Source: Thermoflexus hugenholtzii JAD2 (GTDB lineage Bacteria; Chloroflexota; Chloroflexia; Chloroflexales; Roseiflexaceae). From it: a stretch of 64,000 bases of DNA. The notes beneath the pieces were generated by a model. That model was not told the origin of the DNA. It was given only the letters and a program-made list of their open reading frames with translations, and made no database searches. The first letter of the stretch is position 1, and every line of letters starts with the position of its first letter. The stretch spans positions 20,571 through 84,570 of the forward strand of contig CAMCVW010000009.1 in the NCBI GenBank assembly GCA_945881915.1. Direction: 5' to 3'. This document shows positions 46,861 through 55,204 of the stretch, in pieces. Position numbers and translations under genes: made by a program.

Positions 46861-49269
46861 TTAATCGTCACCGTCCGAACGATATTTTGTCGGCTTGGGT
46901 TCTTTTGTCGGTTTGGGCTCTTTTGTCGGTTTGGGCTCTTTTGACGGTTTGGGCTCTTCGGTCGGTTTGGGCTCTTCGGTCGGTTTGGGTTCTTTGGTTG
47001 GCTTGGGCTCTTTGGTCGCCTTGGGCTCTTTGGTTGGCGCAGGCACCGACGTTGGTTCTATGCGCCGTGTTGGTTCCCAACGGATGGTGGGAACAGGAGT
47101 GGAATTGCCCTCCTCGCGCGGGGTAGCACCCGGGACAGACGTAGGAACCAAGCGCCGTGTCGGCTCCGTTGTGTCGGCTGGTTCCGGCAGTTCAGTGGTT
47201 TCCGGTTTCTCTGTGGGTTCGACTCTCCGTGTGCGATCTGCCTCGCGCGTGCTCTCGCGGCCTCGGGTTGATTCCCGACTGCGAGTCAAATCAGGGCCCC
47301 CGGTTGCTTCAGGGCGCTCGGTTGCTTCAGAGCGTTCGGTTGCTTCAGGGCGCGGCGTGTTTTCTCTCCACCGGGTGGGGCGTGGTGTGCGTGTGGGGTC
47401 TGTGCCCCCCGCGGTTGCGTCATCGTCGTCGTCGTCACGCGTGGGATTGCGTCCGCCTGGCGGAGTCCGGGTGGGCGATTGCTTGCTGATGTCTTCGGGT
47501 TTTTTGGTCCGAGTCGGTTCGCTCGTACCGCCCACCTGTGCGTCGGAATCGGTGGCGGTTGTGCGCGTGGGACTGCGTCGCTCCCCACTGCCTGGACGTG
47601 CGGTGTTGGTGGGTTCTTCGCCCTCAGATTGTGTGTCTTCTTGCACGTCCGTTGGACGCGGTGTACGCGTGGTGCGCGGGGTTGCTGACGGCGGTGGTAC
47701 GTCGGTGGGGAGGATGACTGGTGGTGGTTGATCCATGTCGACTTCGGCAGGAATCATGTCTTCGAGGATGGGCGCTTGCGTATCGTCAACCGACGGCAGG
47801 GTCTGTACTTGTTCGACGGGCGCGCTGCCGTCTGCATTCTCGACAGAGGTCGAAACATCGACGTCTTGGGCATCGCTTGTAGCGACCGATACCGATTCGC
47901 CCGATGGGTCCGTCGACACGGCTGCTTTGTCACCTGCTGCGAGATGAATGTTACTCACATTGAGTGCGACACGCTTTGCATTGCGGGTCGAAGCCATGAT
48001 TATTTCGGGATCGGCAGCGGCTGCACTCGCGACTGCCACGGTACCTGCTTGTTGATCGAGGCGAATGTCGCTCGCGACCTTTTCGTCGAGGTGCATATTA
48101 TGGACGCCGACGACTGATCCGGAACCAAATGCAGTGATATTCACCGGTGCATCTGCTGCGCCGGTGAGGCGAATAGAGCCGCGTGCAGCATCCGGTAGGG
48201 TCAGGATGGGCATTCCCTGGGCGGACCATTGATCGGATGCACCGCGCAGGAACGTCACCTGGGCCTGTGGGATTTCGTTGTAGACGATACCGCGAATAAC
48301 CCCGACGCGCCGACCCTGAGCGTCGACAAAATATGCGGAATAGCCTTCGGTATTGCCTTTGAGAGCGGTTTTGGTCGACGAAAAGAGAATTGTCGTGAGG
48401 TGAGAGACACTGCGGACGAGTGGATTCTGATCACAGAACGGGCATTCTTGTTGTTCGAGCCGCGGTGCAGTCGCCGTCAGCTCCATTGTTTGTGACGATG
48501 CATCACCTTCATAGTGGACCGTGGTGCCGTTGGACCGGGGGGCATCGTACTTCCAGGTGTTGGTTTTTGTATCGATGAGAATTTCGGGAGTCTGATTGGG
48601 TGTGTTGTTATCGTAGATTCGGATTGCAACGGTGTGGTCGTCGATGGTTCGGATGGCGATTGGTGTGACGGTGTGACCACCCGTGTAGTGAGGCTCGTAG
48701 AGTCCGATGGTGTACAGGGCGGCCACATCTGCATCCATCGTGAGACCACTCTGAAGGTGCTGGACGACGCTGCGTGGGTCCGTGACCACCCGATATGCAC
48801 GGGTGGGGAAGGTGGCTTGTGTTGCCCACCAATAGGCAATTTCGCGCTGGAGTGCAGTGTTTTGCTCCAAGATCAGCGCATCCGTTGTGGCTGCACCAAA
48901 CGTCTGTGGTTGCAATATCCCATAGTAGAAGTATTGACTCAGTACCGCCATGCCTTCACAGTGACCATTTGCCATGGCACGATTCATCTCGTCCATCCAG
49001 ATGCGGGCGGTGGGGGTCAAGCTGCAGGAAGTGCCAGAATTGGTACAGACGATATCGCCAAACATCCGTTGTATGTCGGCGGGTTCGAGATTTGCTCCGG
49101 TTTCAGCGCCGTAATTGGCAAAGCTGAATCCGTCGTTTTCTGGACGGAAACCACTGTCCGTCGCACTGATGGCACGGTTCGCTGTTGCCGGAAAAAAAGT
49201 CGTTGGCAACGCACAACTCGCCATCAGTGTGCATAACAACACGAGAATGTAGGTCTTTTGTTTTCTCAT
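46861..49269 (-). CDS. Large lipoprotein with possible Cys-His catalytic domain and low-complexity tail
   Basis: An 802-aa protein with a lipobox LMASC (Cys19). Residues 60-260 hold conserved-looking blocks NRAMANGHCEGMAVLSQYFYYG, YTGGHTVTPIAIR and VAIRIYDNNTPNQTPE, the Cys...His...Asp/Asn order of papain-like and C39-like peptidases, so a cysteine hydrolase fold is possible. A middle beta-rich region follows. From about residue 540 the chain is Pro/Thr/Arg/Glu low-complexity, ending in eight six-residue KEPKPT-type repeats and RSDGDD. The tail may span the wall. I do not recognise the family. AGAGGTGAAC precedes the ATG. Confidence 0.75.
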   Translation of the reverse strand: MRKQKTYILVLLCTLMASCALPTTFFPATANRAISATDSGFRPENDGFSFANYGAETGANLEPADIQRMFGDIVCTNSGTSCSLTPTARIWMDEMNRAMANGHCEGMAVLSQYFYYGILQPQTFGAATTDALILEQNTALQREIAYWWATQATFPTRAYRVVTDPRSVVQHLQSGLTMDADVAALYTIGLYEPHYTGGHTVTPIAIRTIDDHTVAIRIYDNNTPNQTPEILIDTKTNTWKYDAPRSNGTTVHYEGDASSQTMELTATAPRLEQQECPFCDQNPLVRSVSHLTTILFSSTKTALKGNTEGYSAYFVDAQGRRVGVIRGIVYNEIPQAQVTFLRGASDQWSAQGMPILTLPDAARGSIRLTGAADAPVNITAFGSGSVVGVHNMHLDEKVASDIRLDQQAGTVAVASAAAADPEIIMASTRNAKRVALNVSNIHLAAGDKAAVSTDPSGESVSVATSDAQDVDVSTSVENADGSAPVEQVQTLPSVDDTQAPILEDMIPAEVDMDQPPPVILPTDVPPPSATPRTTRTPRPTDVQEDTQSEGEEPTNTARPGSGERRSPTRTTATDSDAQVGGTSEPTRTKKPEDISKQSPTRTPPGGRNPTRDDDDDDATAGGTDPTRTPRPTRWRENTPRPEATERSEATERPEATGGPDLTRSRESTRGRESTREADRTRRVEPTEKPETTELPEPADTTEPTRRLVPTSVPGATPREEGNSTPVPTIRWEPTRRIEPTSVPAPTKEPKATKEPKPTKEPKPTEEPKPTEEPKPSKEPKPTKEPKPTKEPKPTKYRSDGDD
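46889..47032 (-). repeat. 18-bp tandem repeat, eight copies, coding for KEPKPT-type units
   Basis: Eight adjacent 18-bp units based on GTCGGTTTGGGCTCTTTT (plus strand), in frame inside the lipoprotein gene. Neighbouring units differ by one to three bases, some copies giving KPTEEP instead of KPTKEP. Such arrays change length by slippage. Confidence 0.92.
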
Positions 49270-49430
49270 TGCCGTTCACCTCTGCACACCGGATGCCACA
49301 CCACGCTGATACGTTCTCTCACATAGACGTCACTGCAGTGTCTGGAGTTCCTCGCATTTTGCGTGAGTGATCTGTGTTTGTCAACAAAAATCAATAATGT
49401 GCGCCTCATATTTACGGTCACTCCTTCTGC

Positions 49431-49463
49431 TATAATCTCAATTGACCCCCTCCCCGGGGGGGG
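49431..49463 (+). promoter_or_regulatory. csoR promoter -10 and CsoR-type operator
   Basis: TATAAT at 49431-49436 is followed by an imperfect G/C-tract palindrome at 49446-49463, centred on CCCCGGGG, that covers the expected transcription start. CsoR repressors bind such GC-tract dyads and are released by Cu(I), so copper-induced autoregulation of the operon is expected. The -35 is not clear. Confidence 0.65.
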
Positions 49464-49480
49464 TGGAATGGAGAGTTGGA

Positions 49481-49753
49481 ATGACTGCTGATAAGGAACC
49501 AATCGTCAAGCGGCTTCGGACAATCGAAGGACACGTTCGTGGTGTCGAACGGATGGTTGATGAGGATGCCTACTGCATCGATATCTTGATGCAACTCAAC
49601 GCGGTGCAAAAGGCGTTGGATCAAGTGGGGCGTATGGTTCTCGACCGTCATCTGCATGGCTGTGTAACAACCGCCATTCGCAGTGACGACGCCGCTGAAC
49701 GGGAACGGGTCATCGGTGAATTGATGCATGTAATGCAAGAACGGAGGAAGTGA
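49481..49753 (+). CDS. csoR: Copper-sensing repressor CsoR
   Basis: A 90-aa all-helical metal-sensing repressor (DUF156). The Cu(I) ligands are in place: Cys32 in DAYCIDIL, His57 and Cys61 in DRHLHGCV, with the spacing of M. tuberculosis CsoR (C36, H61, C65). The DNA-contact helix is VKRLRTIEGHVRGVERM. I chose the ATG at 49481 after GGAGAGTTGG. A GC-tract operator lies just upstream. Its TGA shares a base with the ATG of the next gene (TGATG), so it is coupled to the chaperone gene and controls the copper operon. Confidence 0.95.
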   Translation: MTADKEPIVKRLRTIEGHVRGVERMVDEDAYCIDILMQLNAVQKALDQVGRMVLDRHLHGCVTTAIRSDDAAERERVIGELMHVMQERRK

Positions 49754-49983
49754 TGACAGAACTGACATTGCAATTGGGTGGAGTGACGTGTGGCGGCTGT
49801 GCAAATCGTGTCAATCAAGCACTGGTCGCAGTGCCCGGTGTGGCCGCAGCGGTTGTCAACGAAGAGCGCACGCAGGTAGTAGTGCGTGGAGCTGCGCTCG
49901 AACGCACCGCACTCGTCGCTACGGTGGAGCACGCTGGCTATCAGGTATTGACCGCTGCTTCGATTCCGCTGCAGGGTATCTAG
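49753..49983 (+). CDS. copZ: Heavy-metal-associated domain copper chaperone
   Basis: A 76-aa HMA-domain protein with the metal-binding loop GVTCGGCANRVNQAL near residue 10 (CxxC as CGGC). It carries Cu(I) in the cytoplasm and hands it to CopA. The rest keeps the ferredoxin-like alternation (VPGVAAAVVNEERTQVVV, then VEHAGYQVL). Length is typical of CopZ. It sits between csoR and copA (28 nt), with CGGAGGAAG in front of the start. Confidence 0.93.
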   Translation: MTELTLQLGGVTCGGCANRVNQALVAVPGVAAAVVNEERTQVVVRGAALERTALVATVEHAGYQVLTAASIPLQGI

Positions 49984-50010
49984 TTCCGCCTCGCTGGCGG
50001 TGGAGGTTCT

Positions 50011-52491
50011 ATGACCAATCCAGAAGCAGTAATGGAACTCGCCGTCAGCGGGATGACCTGCGCGAGCTGTGTGCTCCGTGTCGAAAAAGTATTGCGCAAA
50101 ATTGATGGCGTCAGTGCTGTATCGGTGAATCTTGCCGATGAACACGCGACATTCACCGCACCGCGGTCGACGCTTCTGCTGGCAGTCCAATCCATCGAAA
50201 AAGCAGGCTATGGCGTCATCCAAGAACACATCGAACTGCCCATCACGGGTATGACCTGTGCGAGTTGTAGTGCCCGCGTCGAGAAGGCGTTAGCCAAAGT
50301 TCCAGGAGTTTTGTCGGTGCAGGTCAATCTCGCCGATGAGCGGGCTGTGGTGAGCAGTATCGGTGCCATGGCAGGCAGTGCACAGTTGATTGCTGCTGTC
50401 GAAAAAGCCGGCTATGGCGTCATTCCTTTAACGGCGCAAACGGACGTCGAAGACGCCGAGGCGCAGGCTCGTGCAGCGGAACTCGCCATCCGATGGCGGC
50501 GGTTGTGGGTGGCGGTTGCGGCGACGCTGCCATTATTTGTCTTGTCGATGCTCAAGGATTTCGGCTTTATTGCGCCCATCCCACTTGGTTCTGCCGTCGC
50601 CATGGTGGCAGAATTCGGCAGTGACCACATGCACATGGTGGCTGCCAATCAGGATGCCTGGAATTGGCTCTTTTTTGGGTTGGCAATACCGGTGCAGAGC
50701 TATGCGGCGCTGGATTTTTATCGGCATGCCTGGGGTGCGCTACGGGCGCGCACAGCAAACATGGATTCGCTCATCGTACTCGGATCGAGTGCGGCTTTTT
50801 GGTATAGCACGGTCCTGCTCTTGAGTGGTGGAGTGGGGCACCTCTATTACGAAACAGCCGCGGTGATTATCACTCTCATTTTGGTCGGAAAACTGCTCGA
50901 AAGCCGGGCGCGCAGCCAAGCGAGCAACGCGGTCCGCACATTGATTGGACTGCAACCCAAAACGACCCGTATCCTGCGGGTGGGCGAAGCAATCGAGGTG
51001 CCCACAGCGAGCATTCGCCGCGGTGACATCATCGTCGTGTACCCCAGTGAACGAATCGCCGTCGACGGTACCATCACGATGGGTACCACCACCATCGACG
51101 AGAGCATGTTGACGGGTGAGAGCCTGCCGGTCACGCGCACCGTCGACCAGCGCGTCATCGGCGCATCGGTGAACTTGACTGGGCAGATCCAGGTCAGGGC
51201 AGATGCCATCGGGAGCGACAGTGTGTTGGCGCAGATGGTGCGACTCGTCCGCCAGGCGCAGGGCAGTCGAGCGCCGGTGCAACAATTGGTCGATAGCATA
51301 GCAGCGGTGTTTGTGCCGGTCATCATTGTGATTGCACTGGTCACCTTTGTCGGCTGGTGGCTGGCAGGTGTCGGCATGACCCAGGCGCTCATGTTTGGGG
51401 TAGCGGTGTTGGTCATCGCTTGCCCGTGTGCCCTAGGCTTGGCGACGCCGACGGCCATCATGGTGGCCAGCGGTGTCGGTGCGCGGCGTGGCATATTGGT
51501 CAAGGGTGCAGCAGCACTCGAACGATTGGCTGCAGTGACCATCCTCGCGTTCGACAAAACCGGCACATTGACGGCCGGGCGTCCGGTGGTGACTGCGGTG
51601 TTGCCCCAGACCGATTATGACTCCGTGGTGACAATCGCCGCTGCGATTGCGCAGGGCAGCACGCATCCGTTGTCGCAGGCAATCATGCGCGCCGCGAAGG
51701 CAGCAAACCTGACCGTGTCTGCAGCGAGCGAGCGCACGGACCAGGCGGGCTTTGGGGCAAGTGGAGTAGTAGATGGACAGACAATCGTCATCGGCAACGC
51801 GGCGGCCATGCAGGCAGTTGGCATAGAAATGGACAATTGGGAACAGCGTAATGCGGAACTGGCCAGTGCTGGCCAGAGCACAGTCATTGTGGCGCAAGCC
51901 GGGGTGATTGTGGGGATCATCGGATTGCGGGACGAACCCCGCCCCGAGGCAGCCGAGGTTGTGCAGGTGCTGACGCGGCGAGGAATTCGGAGCGTCATGA
52001 TTTCGGGCGATACCGTCGCCACGGCGACGCACATTGCTGGAACCATTAGTATATCCAGTGTCGTGGCTGGGGTCGTCCCTGCCCAAAAGGTAGCCACGAT
52101 TGCGACGCTCCAACAGGAGGGAGTCGTAGCAATGGTAGGCGACGGCATCAACGATGCGCCGGCACTTGCCGCCTCGGATGTGGGAATTGCAATGGGGAGT
52201 GGAACGGATGTCGCCATCGAGACTGCCGATGTTATCTTGATGCGCCCCGATTTACGTCTGCTGCTGACTGCCTTGGTTTTGGGCAAGCAGACCATGCAGA
52301 CGATTCGCTGGAATCTGTTTTGGGCGTTTGCCTACAACGTCGTCGGCATCCCGATTGCGGCGGGTCTGCTCTATCCCTGGTGGGGGATACAACTCAGTCC
52401 GATGGTAGCTGCTGCTGCGATGGCCTGCAGTTCGGTCTTTGTGGTGACCAATTCCCTGCGCATCGCACGTGCCCGAGGATTGCAGGAATGA
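50011..52491 (+). CDS. copA: Copper-exporting P1B-type ATPase CopA with two HMA domains
   Basis: An 826-aa Cu(I) exporter in the cytoplasmic membrane. Two N-terminal HMA domains carry SGMTCASCVLRVEK and TGMTCASCSARVEK. The transport core has eight predicted membrane helices, the actuator TGES motif in MLTGESLPVTR, the CPC metal site in VIACPCALGLATPTA, the phosphorylation site FDKTGTLTAG, HP in QGSTHPLSQA, and the hinge VGDGINDAPALAASD. All key residues are present and length is normal. GGAGGTTCT precedes the ATG. It overlaps the following APH-like gene by 4 nt (ATGA). Confidence 0.98.
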   Translation: MTNPEAVMELAVSGMTCASCVLRVEKVLRKIDGVSAVSVNLADEHATFTAPRSTLLLAVQSIEKAGYGVIQEHIELPITGMTCASCSARVEKALAKVPGVLSVQVNLADERAVVSSIGAMAGSAQLIAAVEKAGYGVIPLTAQTDVEDAEAQARAAELAIRWRRLWVAVAATLPLFVLSMLKDFGFIAPIPLGSAVAMVAEFGSDHMHMVAANQDAWNWLFFGLAIPVQSYAALDFYRHAWGALRARTANMDSLIVLGSSAAFWYSTVLLLSGGVGHLYYETAAVIITLILVGKLLESRARSQASNAVRTLIGLQPKTTRILRVGEAIEVPTASIRRGDIIVVYPSERIAVDGTITMGTTTIDESMLTGESLPVTRTVDQRVIGASVNLTGQIQVRADAIGSDSVLAQMVRLVRQAQGSRAPVQQLVDSIAAVFVPVIIVIALVTFVGWWLAGVGMTQALMFGVAVLVIACPCALGLATPTAIMVASGVGARRGILVKGAAALERLAAVTILAFDKTGTLTAGRPVVTAVLPQTDYDSVVTIAAAIAQGSTHPLSQAIMRAAKAANLTVSAASERTDQAGFGASGVVDGQTIVIGNAAAMQAVGIEMDNWEQRNAELASAGQSTVIVAQAGVIVGIIGLRDEPRPEAAEVVQVLTRRGIRSVMISGDTVATATHIAGTISISSVVAGVVPAQKVATIATLQQEGVVAMVGDGINDAPALAASDVGIAMGSGTDVAIETADVILMRPDLRLLLTALVLGKQTMQTIRWNLFWAFAYNVVGIPIAAGLLYPWWGIQLSPMVAAAAMACSSVFVVTNSLRIARARGLQE

Positions 52492-53387
52492 GTGTCCCCA
52501 AGCTCCATCACGGTGAAGTCGACATCAGCGCTGCGCTGGTTCAGCAGTTGCTCCGTCAGCACGCACCAGACTGGGCTGACCTATCCCTGACGCATGTCGA
52601 CAGCGCTGGGACAGACCATGTGTTGTATCGGCTCGGCACCGATGCGGTGGTGCGGATGCCGCGCATCGGCTGGGCGGATGATCAAGCCGCTCGTGATGCG
52701 ACCTGGCTGCCGGTGATTGCACCGTACGTACCGGTGACGTTGCCGCAGCCACTCTTCCTCGGGGCACCGACCAGTGTCTACCCATGGCACTGGTCCATCT
52801 ATCGCTGGTTACCGGGCGATGATGCGCTCTCGGCGCCGCACATGGACCAACGGGCTGCAGCACACACATTGGCGGCCATCGTAGCCGGCTTACGGCGTGT
52901 TCCGACGACCGGCGGGAGCCAGCGTGGTAGCCGTGGAGGAACGCTTCAGGCACGAGACGACGATACTCACGCAGCGCTCAACACGTTAGCTCCACTCGGA
53001 TTAGTCGACACCCGTCGAGCGACGCAACTGTGGCGGCAATGGGTCGCCGAACCAGTCAGTACCGATGCAGCAGTGTGGCTCCACAGTGACATCCACGGAG
53101 GCAATCTGCTGGTCGTCGATGGACGCATCAGCGCGTTGATCGATTTTGGTGGGCTGACGCTGGGCGACCCCGCAGTCGATTTGACCGTCGCCTGGACAAC
53201 GCTCAGCGAGCAGGCTCGCGCAGGGTTTGCCAAGCAGCTGGGCATCGAGCCTGCGCAATGGCGTCGTGGGCAAGCCTGGGCGTTGTCGATTGCTCTTATC
53301 CAACTACCCTATTACCATCTAACTAATCCGGTTCTGGCGGGCAATGCGCGCCGGACGATTCATGAAATACAGCTCGCCAATACGTGA
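52488..53387 (+). CDS. Aminoglycoside phosphotransferase (APH)-family kinase
   Basis: A 299-aa protein kinase-like phosphotransferase. It has SAGTDHVLYRLGTDAVVRMPR with the ATP-site lysine region replaced by Arg-rich sequence, the catalytic loop WLHSDIHGGNLLV (Asp and Asn) and the metal motif ALIDFGGLTLGDP. APH-family members phosphorylate antibiotics, choline, homoserine or other small molecules; this one is of the type often annotated as antibiotic kinase, without proof. It starts inside the last codon of copA (ATGA), so it is translationally coupled to the copper operon, whose copper link is unclear. The DUF305 gene follows after 12 nt. Confidence 0.85.
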   Translation: MSVPKLHHGEVDISAALVQQLLRQHAPDWADLSLTHVDSAGTDHVLYRLGTDAVVRMPRIGWADDQAARDATWLPVIAPYVPVTLPQPLFLGAPTSVYPWHWSIYRWLPGDDALSAPHMDQRAAAHTLAAIVAGLRRVPTTGGSQRGSRGGTLQARDDDTHAALNTLAPLGLVDTRRATQLWRQWVAEPVSTDAAVWLHSDIHGGNLLVVDGRISALIDFGGLTLGDPAVDLTVAWTTLSEQARAGFAKQLGIEPAQWRRGQAWALSIALIQLPYYHLTNPVLAGNARRTIHEIQLANT

Positions 53388-53399
53388 AGGAGTACGGGA

Positions 53400-53975
53400 A
53401 TGACAGGACGATTTTCTCTGTGGGCTATTGTGGCGTTGTGTGCGCTGAGTCTGAGTGCCTGTGGTGCCGCTGCCGTCGAGGAAACTGCGGCGCCGATGGA
53501 TATGGGCAGTCACACGCTTCATCCCACTGCCGACGCTGCGACGTTGGCTATGCCCTATGATTTGTTGTTTATCGACGGTATGATGATGCATCATCTGGCC
53601 GCTGTCGATTTGGCGAACGCCGCATTGCAGAGCGCCAAAAGCCCCGATATCAAGACACTCGCAGCGCAGATTGTGACCGCTCAGGCGGCCGAAGTCACTC
53701 AGTTACGCGATTGGCGGGCTGCCTGGTACCCAGATGCACCGATGACGGCCGGGACCGGAACCGACATGGGTGCGATGGAGGTTTCGACCGACGAAGCCAT
53801 CGCCTACGACGTCCGCTGGATCAATGCCATGATTAGTCATCACAAAGGTGCAATCAGCATGGCAGAGGATGCCTTGAAGCAGGCAGAACATGCCGAACTC
53901 AAGACGCTGGCGACTGCCGTGATCGCCGCCCAGACCAGCGAAGTGACGCTGATGCAAGGTTGGTTGCCGAAGTAG
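53400..53975 (+). CDS. DUF305 lipoprotein, copper-operon associated
   Basis: A 191-aa ferritin-like DUF305 protein. The signal peptide ends in LSLSAC (lipidated Cys21). Two homologous halves carry GMMMHHLAAVDLA and AMISHHKGAISMAEDAL, each with a His-His pair that could bind metal, and a third Met/His-rich linker (PMDMGSHTLH). DUF305 proteins occur in copper-resistance operons and are thought to bind copper outside the membrane. GAAGGAGTACGGGA precedes the ATG. It is the last gene of the operon and is followed by a terminator. Confidence 0.92.
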   Translation: MTGRFSLWAIVALCALSLSACGAAAVEETAAPMDMGSHTLHPTADAATLAMPYDLLFIDGMMMHHLAAVDLANAALQSAKSPDIKTLAAQIVTAQAAEVTQLRDWRAAWYPDAPMTAGTGTDMGAMEVSTDEAIAYDVRWINAMISHHKGAISMAEDALKQAEHAELKTLATAVIAAQTSEVTLMQGWLPK

Positions 53976-53994
53976 ACTGCCAATGTCTCGATCA

Positions 53995-54028
53995 CCGCTC
54001 TCGCGCGCAACGCGGGGGCGGTTTTTTA
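53995..54028 (+). terminator. Rho-independent terminator of the copper operon
   Basis: ACCGCTCTCGCG pairs with CGCGGGGGCGGT (12 bp with two T-G wobbles) around CGCAA, followed by six T. Confidence 0.9.
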
Positions 54029-54321
54029 GAAAAAACGAGCGTGACAAATCAACCAACGAGGGGGATTGCGTTGGTGCCGGTTTGGTACACCACGGAGCAC
54101 AGAAAACCGCAGCGCGTCGCACCATTCTGACGCCCCAATCTGCTGCGTGCGCTCCCAATTGGGCGCAATCAGCGCATGTGGGGAACGGTGCTCGTGGCGC
54201 AGAATTTTTCTGTGACCCAAAACGACGAGAAGGAAGGGTAGCGTCGATCGCTGGAGCACCGCAGTGCGCCTGTGACGTTCTGCAGTGCTCAGTTTTACAT
54301 AGAGCCGCGTCCCTTGTCTGG
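54029..54321. other. Intergenic region between convergent copper operon and SDR gene
   Basis: A 293-bp stretch with no convincing gene. It contains a short palindrome CCCAATTGGG near 54152-54161. The open frame at 53983-54483 on the plus strand begins inside the terminator and has no ribosome site. I see no RNA gene. Confidence 0.5.
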
Positions 54322-55131
54322 TCAGGACCGCCCCGTGAAGGTGCGCATCGTGTCGTAGACGCCGAACCAGCGCCCGACGACGACGTCGAACCAACGTGTC
54401 GGCAAGATGCCCCGCACAAACGGCAAGATGTTCACAATTCCCGGCGTGCGCACCCAGATGGCGTTGCGTTGCATTCCACGTAGAATCGCCTGCACGACGG
54501 CGCTGGGTTCGATGATGGGAATGACGGGGGATGTGACTCCGGCAAACATGCCTGTGCTTGTGTAATACGGTGTGACCGTGGTGACGCGCACCATGCTGCC
54601 CATCTGGGCGAGTTCGAGGCGGATGGAATCGGACCAGCCGATGGCTGCCCATTTGCTCGCACAATAGACCGACATACGCGGATTACTGACCAGGCCTGCG
54701 GCCGATGCAATGGTGATGATGTGCCCACGATTGGCAGCGACCATCCGCGGGAGGATACGGAGTGTCAGATGCATCGGGGCGATAGCGTTAATCGACATCT
54801 CACGCGTGATGGTCTCGTCGGTCTGCTCGATGAATGGTTTACCGACGATGATACCGGCATTGTTGACGAGCACGTCGACACTGATGCCGAGGGCTGCCAT
54901 TTCGGCTAAGGCAGCATCAATGGCCACGGTGGATGTGATATCAACCACACATCCATGTACCGAAAACCCCTCTGCGCGCAAGTGGTCGACGGCTCTGGCG
55001 AGACTGACCGGATTGATATCCCACAGGGTGACATGGGAGGCGCCAGCTGCCAGCAATTGTTCGGTCATCAGCAGGCCCAGTCCCGAGGCAGCGCCGGTGA
55101 TGAGTGCATGGGTCCGTGCGATACGCGTCAT
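54322..55131 (-). CDS. SDR-family oxidoreductase (retinol dehydrogenase/SDR16C-like)
   Basis: A 269-aa classical SDR. It has the cofactor motif ITGAASGLGLLMTEQLLAAG near residue 11 with a WDINP Asp that favours NAD(H), the NNAG motif in VLVNNAGIIVGKP, catalytic Ser in ITIASAAG and YCASKWAAIG (Tyr-x3-Lys). The C-terminal 60 residues are hydrophobic and basic, as in membrane-associated SDR16C enzymes that act on retinoids or long-chain alcohols. Substrate unknown. The ATG at 55131 follows GGGAGGACCC; 73 nt separate it from the exporter gene upstream in the same direction. Confidence 0.9.
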   Translation of the reverse strand: MTRIARTHALITGAASGLGLLMTEQLLAAGASHVTLWDINPVSLARAVDHLRAEGFSVHGCVVDITSTVAIDAALAEMAALGISVDVLVNNAGIIVGKPFIEQTDETITREMSINAIAPMHLTLRILPRMVAANRGHIITIASAAGLVSNPRMSVYCASKWAAIGWSDSIRLELAQMGSMVRVTTVTPYYTSTGMFAGVTSPVIPIIEPSAVVQAILRGMQRNAIWVRTPGIVNILPFVRGILPTRWFDVVVGRWFGVYDTMRTFTGRS

Positions 55132-55204
55132 AGAGGGTCCTCCCGATACGAGACGCGGCACTCGGATGAGCACCGCGTCGTCACATTACACGCAAACGAT
55201 GGAT

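Noticed and set aside
46889..47032. CRISPR-like array
   Set aside because: The units are contiguous 18-bp repeats without spacers and lie in frame in a gene.
46895..47731. 278-codon plus-strand frame of VGLGSFVGLGS type
   Set aside because: It is the antisense of the lipoprotein's low-complexity tail; the repeated look comes from the 18-bp array.
53983..54483. 166-codon plus-strand frame
   Set aside because: It begins inside the copper-operon terminator, lacks a ribosome site and runs antisense into the SDR gene.
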